This document shows, one piece after another, positions 61,112-64,000 of a DNA stretch of 64,000 nt. The position numbers and the translations under genes were made by a program. A model generated the notes under the pieces. It ran no database searches, was not told the DNA's origin, and worked only from the letters and a program-made list of their open reading frames with translations. The stretch lies in contig CBDCYR010000012.1 of the NCBI GenBank assembly GCA_965224275.1, positions 1 to 64,000 of the forward strand, given 5' to 3'. Each line of letters starts with the position of its first letter. The stretch's first letter is position 1. The DNA is from CAUZWH01 sp965224275 (GTDB taxonomy: Bacteria > Pseudomonadota > Alphaproteobacteria > SHVV01).

Positions 61112-61508
61112 ATGGACAAGGAAACGATTCGAGTCGGGGCAATATCCGAGGCGATGGAACGCAATAACGTGCCCGCATCGGTCGCGGTTAAGGCTAACGG
61201 GTTCGTATTTATAGCCGGCTTGCCGCCGGTCGATCACCAAACTGGAGAGCGCGAAATCTGCGATGTCATCCGGCAAACCGAAATCGTTCTCGATAACCTC
61301 AAGGCCGCGCTGGAAGCCGCAAGTTCGTCGTTGGAGAAGGTCGTGAAGTGCACGGTCTACATCACCAACTCCGGCTACTACGATGCGGTCAATCGGGTCT
61401 ACGCGAGATACTTCACCGGTGGTGTGTACCCGGCCCGGACGTTTGTTACGGTTGGGTCGTGGCCCGCGCGAGTTCGACGTCGAGGTCGACGCCATTGCCC
61501 TCGCCTAA
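61112..61508 (+). pseudogene. RidA/YjgF-family enamine deaminase with a one-base frameshift near the C-terminus
   Basis: RidA proteins hydrolyse reactive enamines and imines. From ATG 61112 the frame gives good RidA sequence (SVAVKANGFVFIAGLPPVDH, VLDNLKAALEAASSSLEKVV, KCTVYITNSGYYDAVNRVYA, YPARTFVTVGSWPA). After codon GCG 61466-61468 one extra base (C61469) shifts the frame; skipping it restores EFDVEVDAIALA and a TAA at 61506-61508, exactly the normal family ending. Read without correction, the protein gains an arginine-rich tail to 61612. The arginine that RidA uses for ligand carboxylate (ARTF) is before the break. Either a recent mutation or a sequencing error. Confidence 0.8.
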
Positions 61509-61523
61509 CAGTCGCGATAACGA

Positions 61524-62159
61524 TCAGAATGTCACGGTGGCAAGAGCACGTGCGCGCCGGTCGTCCGGCCAGATTGCCGGCTCGCCCGGGGCGACGTCGA
61601 CCCCGAAAATGAGTGTGCCCTCACCCGGCTCGTCGAGGACGACCGCCCCGCCCTGATTGGTCACTTCGACGACGCCATCAAGCAGGACGACACCGAAGGC
61701 GCCCTCGATCGGTCCGAACCAGAAATCCGTGCCGCGGATTCCGATCGTCGCAACCGGTGTTACCAGAGTCACCTTACGGCCGCGTTTGGCGACGCCGCTG
61801 GTGTATCGCAGGGCCCCGCGCACCAGCTTCAGCACAGCATTGCCGTCAGTGCCCGCAACAAACTCATCAATGACGACCTGGGCCCGTTCGCCAAGCGCCA
61901 ACCGCGACTGGTCGCCGAGTTCGAGCTCGGCGCGTGAGGCAACCCCGGTTTCGACGGTTTCGTTCAAGAAAATCGGCGATGCGGGAGAAAGCGATCGACT
62001 TTGGCCGGCGAGATGTCCCTCGACAAGCTGACGGGAACGGGCGACTTCGCCGACGCCGGTCGCCGCGGCAAACCCTTCGTGAACCAAGATCATCGCGCCA
62101 ATCATCACGATCCATAGGGCAGCAAATCGCCAAGCCCCAAACTTGTTGATCTGGATCAC
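61524..62159 (-). CDS. Exported FecR-domain protein
   Basis: A 211-residue protein from GTG 62159, preceded by AGGGGA. The N-terminal hydrophobic stretch FAALWIVMIGAMILVHEGFA is a signal peptide or anchor. The FecR domain follows: SPIFLNETVETGVASRAELE, SRLALGERAQVVIDEFV, LVRGALRYTSGVAKRGRKVT, VATIGIRGTDFWFGPIEG, VVEVTNQGG. There is no sigma factor gene or anti-sigma N-terminal domain nearby, so this is a stand-alone periplasmic FecR protein rather than an iron-signalling anti-sigma. Divergent from the porin gene, sharing a 41-base gap. Confidence 0.87.
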   Translation of the reverse strand: MIQINKFGAWRFAALWIVMIGAMILVHEGFAAATGVGEVARSRQLVEGHLAGQSRSLSPASPIFLNETVETGVASRAELELGDQSRLALGERAQVVIDEFVAGTDGNAVLKLVRGALRYTSGVAKRGRKVTLVTPVATIGIRGTDFWFGPIEGAFGVVLLDGVVEVTNQGGAVVLDEPGEGTLIFGVDVAPGEPAIWPDDRRARALATVTF

Positions 62160-62200
62160 GGCATTCCCCTTGTGATACGCAGCCAGACGAAGAGATAAGC

Positions 62201-63481
62201 ATGGACCAACAACAATACTACCGGGTGCGCCGACAACTTGGTTGGCAAACTCTCGCCGCTGCGTGTGCGTTCGCCACTATCGCCACGTTTTCGGCTGCCA
62301 GCGCAGCTCAATCCGCCGCCACAGACGTATGGGCGTCGCTCGCAGATGCGGTCACCAGCGGGGCGCCTTGGCTTAACCTTCGCTACCGCTTCGAGCAGGT
62401 TGATCAAGGCGGCCCGATCCGCAACACCCAAGCGAACACCATACGTACCCGCCTTGGTTACGCAACTGGACAGTGGCGTGGGCTGTCTCTCTTGCTGGAG
62501 CTCGAGAACAACACGCATATCGGCCAAGACCAATTTAACGATGGCAGCGACCCCGTCAGCGATCGGGCCGTGATCGTCGATCCCGACTCGACCGAAGTCA
62601 ATCAGGCGGCGCTTCGAGTTTCGGCGCCGCAGCGGACCGAGATCATCGCCGGGCGCCACCGCGTCGTGCTCGACAATGAGCGATTCTTCGGGGATGCAAA
62701 CTTCCGCCAAAACCAACAAACCTTCGACGGTGTCACATTGGTCAATTTGGCGCTGCCCCGGCTCGAGGTGCACTACGACTATTTGTCGGGCGCACAGCGG
62801 TCGCTGGGCAGTGACTCGACACGCGGCAGCTTCAATACCGATATCAACATACTTCACGCGACTTTCCGCGCCCTGCCGGCTCTGGCAGCAAGCGCGTATG
62901 GGTATTTTGTCGAGGTTGACGACGATCCGCGCCTCTCGTCGCGAACGATCGGCGCCCGCGTAACCGGCGAGTATCTCGTGCTTAAAAACCTGCGCGCTAC
63001 CTACACCGCCGAAGTCGCAAGGCAGAGTGACTTTGGCGATAATTCGGCTTCTTTCGCGCTCAACTACTATCGCATCGAGCCCGGTCTAACGTCCGGCGAT
63101 GCGTCGATCTCAATCGGGGTGGAAGTGCTGGAGAGCGATGGCACCAACGCCGTGCAAACTCCGTTTGCCACGCTCCACAAATTTCAAGGCTTCGCCGATG
63201 TTTTCACCACCACCCCAACCAGCGGAATCGAGGATCGCTTCGTTGCCTTCGCGTACAAGAAAACCCGAATCGCCAAGCTTGATTCGGTTCGCGTCTGGGG
63301 TGCCTATCACCAATTCAAGGCAGAGCAATCCAATGTTCGCTACGGATCGGAGATCGATGCGGCGATCGCCATCAGCTTCTTGCACCACTATCGCGTGACC
63401 GCGAAATACGCAGACTATGACGCCCGGCGTTTCGCCACGAACACTGAAAGATTCTGGCTAATACTCGAACTGAGTTTTTAG
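62201..63481 (+). CDS. Outer-membrane beta-barrel porin (alginate-export-like)
   Basis: A 426-residue protein with a signal peptide (AAACAFATIATFSAASAAQS). Alternating beta-strand pattern and strand motifs (PWLNLRYRFEQVDQGG, NTIRTRLGYATGQWRGLSLL, LRVSAPQRTEIIAGRHRVVL, LPRLEVHYDYLSGAQRSLG) continue to a C-terminal phenylalanine in FWLILELSF, the outer-membrane insertion signal. Similarity is to the alginate_exp / OprD-like barrels. Substrate unknown. It is divergent from the FecR-domain gene; such pairs may be co-regulated. Confidence 0.85.
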   Translation: MDQQQYYRVRRQLGWQTLAAACAFATIATFSAASAAQSAATDVWASLADAVTSGAPWLNLRYRFEQVDQGGPIRNTQANTIRTRLGYATGQWRGLSLLLELENNTHIGQDQFNDGSDPVSDRAVIVDPDSTEVNQAALRVSAPQRTEIIAGRHRVVLDNERFFGDANFRQNQQTFDGVTLVNLALPRLEVHYDYLSGAQRSLGSDSTRGSFNTDINILHATFRALPALAASAYGYFVEVDDDPRLSSRTIGARVTGEYLVLKNLRATYTAEVARQSDFGDNSASFALNYYRIEPGLTSGDASISIGVEVLESDGTNAVQTPFATLHKFQGFADVFTTTPTSGIEDRFVAFAYKKTRIAKLDSVRVWGAYHQFKAEQSNVRYGSEIDAAIAISFLHHYRVTAKYADYDARRFATNTERFWLILELSF

Positions 63482-63619
63482 GTGCAGTAACCGTAAACAA
63501 ACCAACGTTCGAATGTTTAATAGAGCACGCGACGTAGTTAAGGGTGTTCGGAGTTACCCGTAGCTTTTAGGTGTCACTCCTTATTGCGGTATTAGCCGAG
63601 TCGCGCCATTACTTCAGAG

Positions 63620-64000
63620 ATGGCAGCGGTTAATCCAATCCAAGTCCGAGAGCTTAACGAAATTCTCGTGCGCCACCGTCGCTGGACCAAGCATTTGAAC
63701 GGCGGCAGGCGGGCGGATTTGTCACGGCGCAACTTCGGTGGCGTTGCGTTGAGCGGCGTTGATCTGGCCCAGGCGACAATCGTTGGCGCCAATATTCATG
63801 GGTGCGATCTCAGCGGCGCCAACCTGTCACGCGCCGATCTGTTCACGTCCGATTTGAGCGAGAGCAGATTGGTCAAGGCAGTTCTCGTGCAAGCCGATAT
63901 GCGCGGCACCAACCTTAACAGCACGTGCTTTGACAACGCCGACCTCCAGGGCGCGAACCTTTGCGACGGCGTGATGATGACCGTGTCGGATTTCAATCCC
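63620..64000 (+). CDS. Pentapeptide-repeat protein (3' end cut by window)
   Basis: From ATG 63620 the frame is open to the window edge (127 residues). After a basic N-terminal region (EILVRHRRWTKHLNGGRRAD) the A(D/N)LXX repeat begins: ADLSRRNFGGVALSGVDLAQ, ANIHGCDLSGANLSRADLF, NADLQGANLCDGV. Such right-handed quadrilateral helices mimic DNA or act as scaffolds. An N-terminal stretch before the repeats can carry PilZ or other partners, but nothing is recognised here. The 138 bases between the porin stop and this start hold no evident gene. Confidence 0.85.
   Translation, partial: MAAVNPIQVRELNEILVRHRRWTKHLNGGRRADLSRRNFGGVALSGVDLAQATIVGANIHGCDLSGANLSRADLFTSDLSESRLVKAVLVQADMRGTNLNSTCFDNADLQGANLCDGVMMTVSDFNP

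Overview
The window reads as chromosomal DNA of a GC-rich alphaproteobacterium, most likely near the Rhodospirillales (inference). Support: an ImuA-ImuB-DnaE2 cassette behind a perfect GTTC-N7-GTTC LexA box, a FixJ-type regulator, HspQ, and a block ppdK-glyS-glyQ-PP0621-like-sppA-trmN6-DUF2007-ispB. Most genes are housekeeping or ordinary metabolism, tightly packed. The accessory parts are three insertion sequences, a decayed island at 13.0-14.8 kb, and a mazEF pair.

Layout. 1-0.9 kb: a secreted-type glutathione peroxidase (cut by the window edge) behind msrA. 0.9-2.0 kb: a 32-bp inverted repeat and a complete IS5-family element. 2.0-6.6 kb: N-acyl-D-amino-acid deacylase, a double-VOC protein, a terminator-like palindrome, a lipoprotein alpha/beta hydrolase and a 2OG-Fe(II) oxygenase-like protein. 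6.6-7.7 kb: IS481-family element, copy A. 7.7-13.0 kb: uracil-DNA glycosylase, MoxR/VWA pair, class IV aminotransferase, amidohydrolase. 13.0-14.8 kb: low-density island with a small Lys-rich ORF, a frameshifted toxin-like gene and a 250-266 bp duplication. 14.8-21.6 kb: SOS mutasome. 21.6-26.5 kb: methyltransferase, cystathionine beta-synthase, cystathionine gamma-lyase/synthase, rhomboid protease, CysQ. 26.5-31.3 kb (minus): SCP2-type thiolase, acyl-CoA ligase, two PCC/DUF296 domains, one fused to an acryloyl-CoA reductase-like enzyme. 31.3-38.0 kb (minus): dihydroorotase, asparagine synthetase, three glycosyltransferases and a DUF1499 protein. 38.1-39.2 kb: IS481 copy B. 39.2-42.2 kb: ygfZ, VOC, tag, GNAT, mazEF. 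42.2-51.5 kb: the conserved block plus tRNA-Pro(CGG). 51.6-57 kb: MATE exporter and a FixJ/hybrid-kinase two-component pair. 57-64 kb: enoyl-CoA hydratase, hspQ, two EamA transporters, a DsbA-fold isomerase, a frameshifted RidA, FecR-domain protein, porin and a truncated pentapeptide-repeat protein.

Working together: CBS and the gamma-enzyme form a transsulfuration pair; MsrA and GPx handle oxidative damage; the LexA-boxed imu genes form the inducible mutagenic repair polymerase; the glycosyltransferase run suggests LPS-core or other surface glycan assembly; the acyl-CoA ligase, thiolase and reductase look like an uncharacterised acid-degradation operon.

I found no CRISPR array, phage module or clearly new defence system. 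The most unusual signals are a 12-bp repeat read in two frames by imuA and imuB, the PCC-reductase fusion, an IS481 transposase that borrows its stop codon from the target site, indel-only divergence of a duplication, and several single-base frameshifts. Those frameshifts could be biological decay or assembly error.
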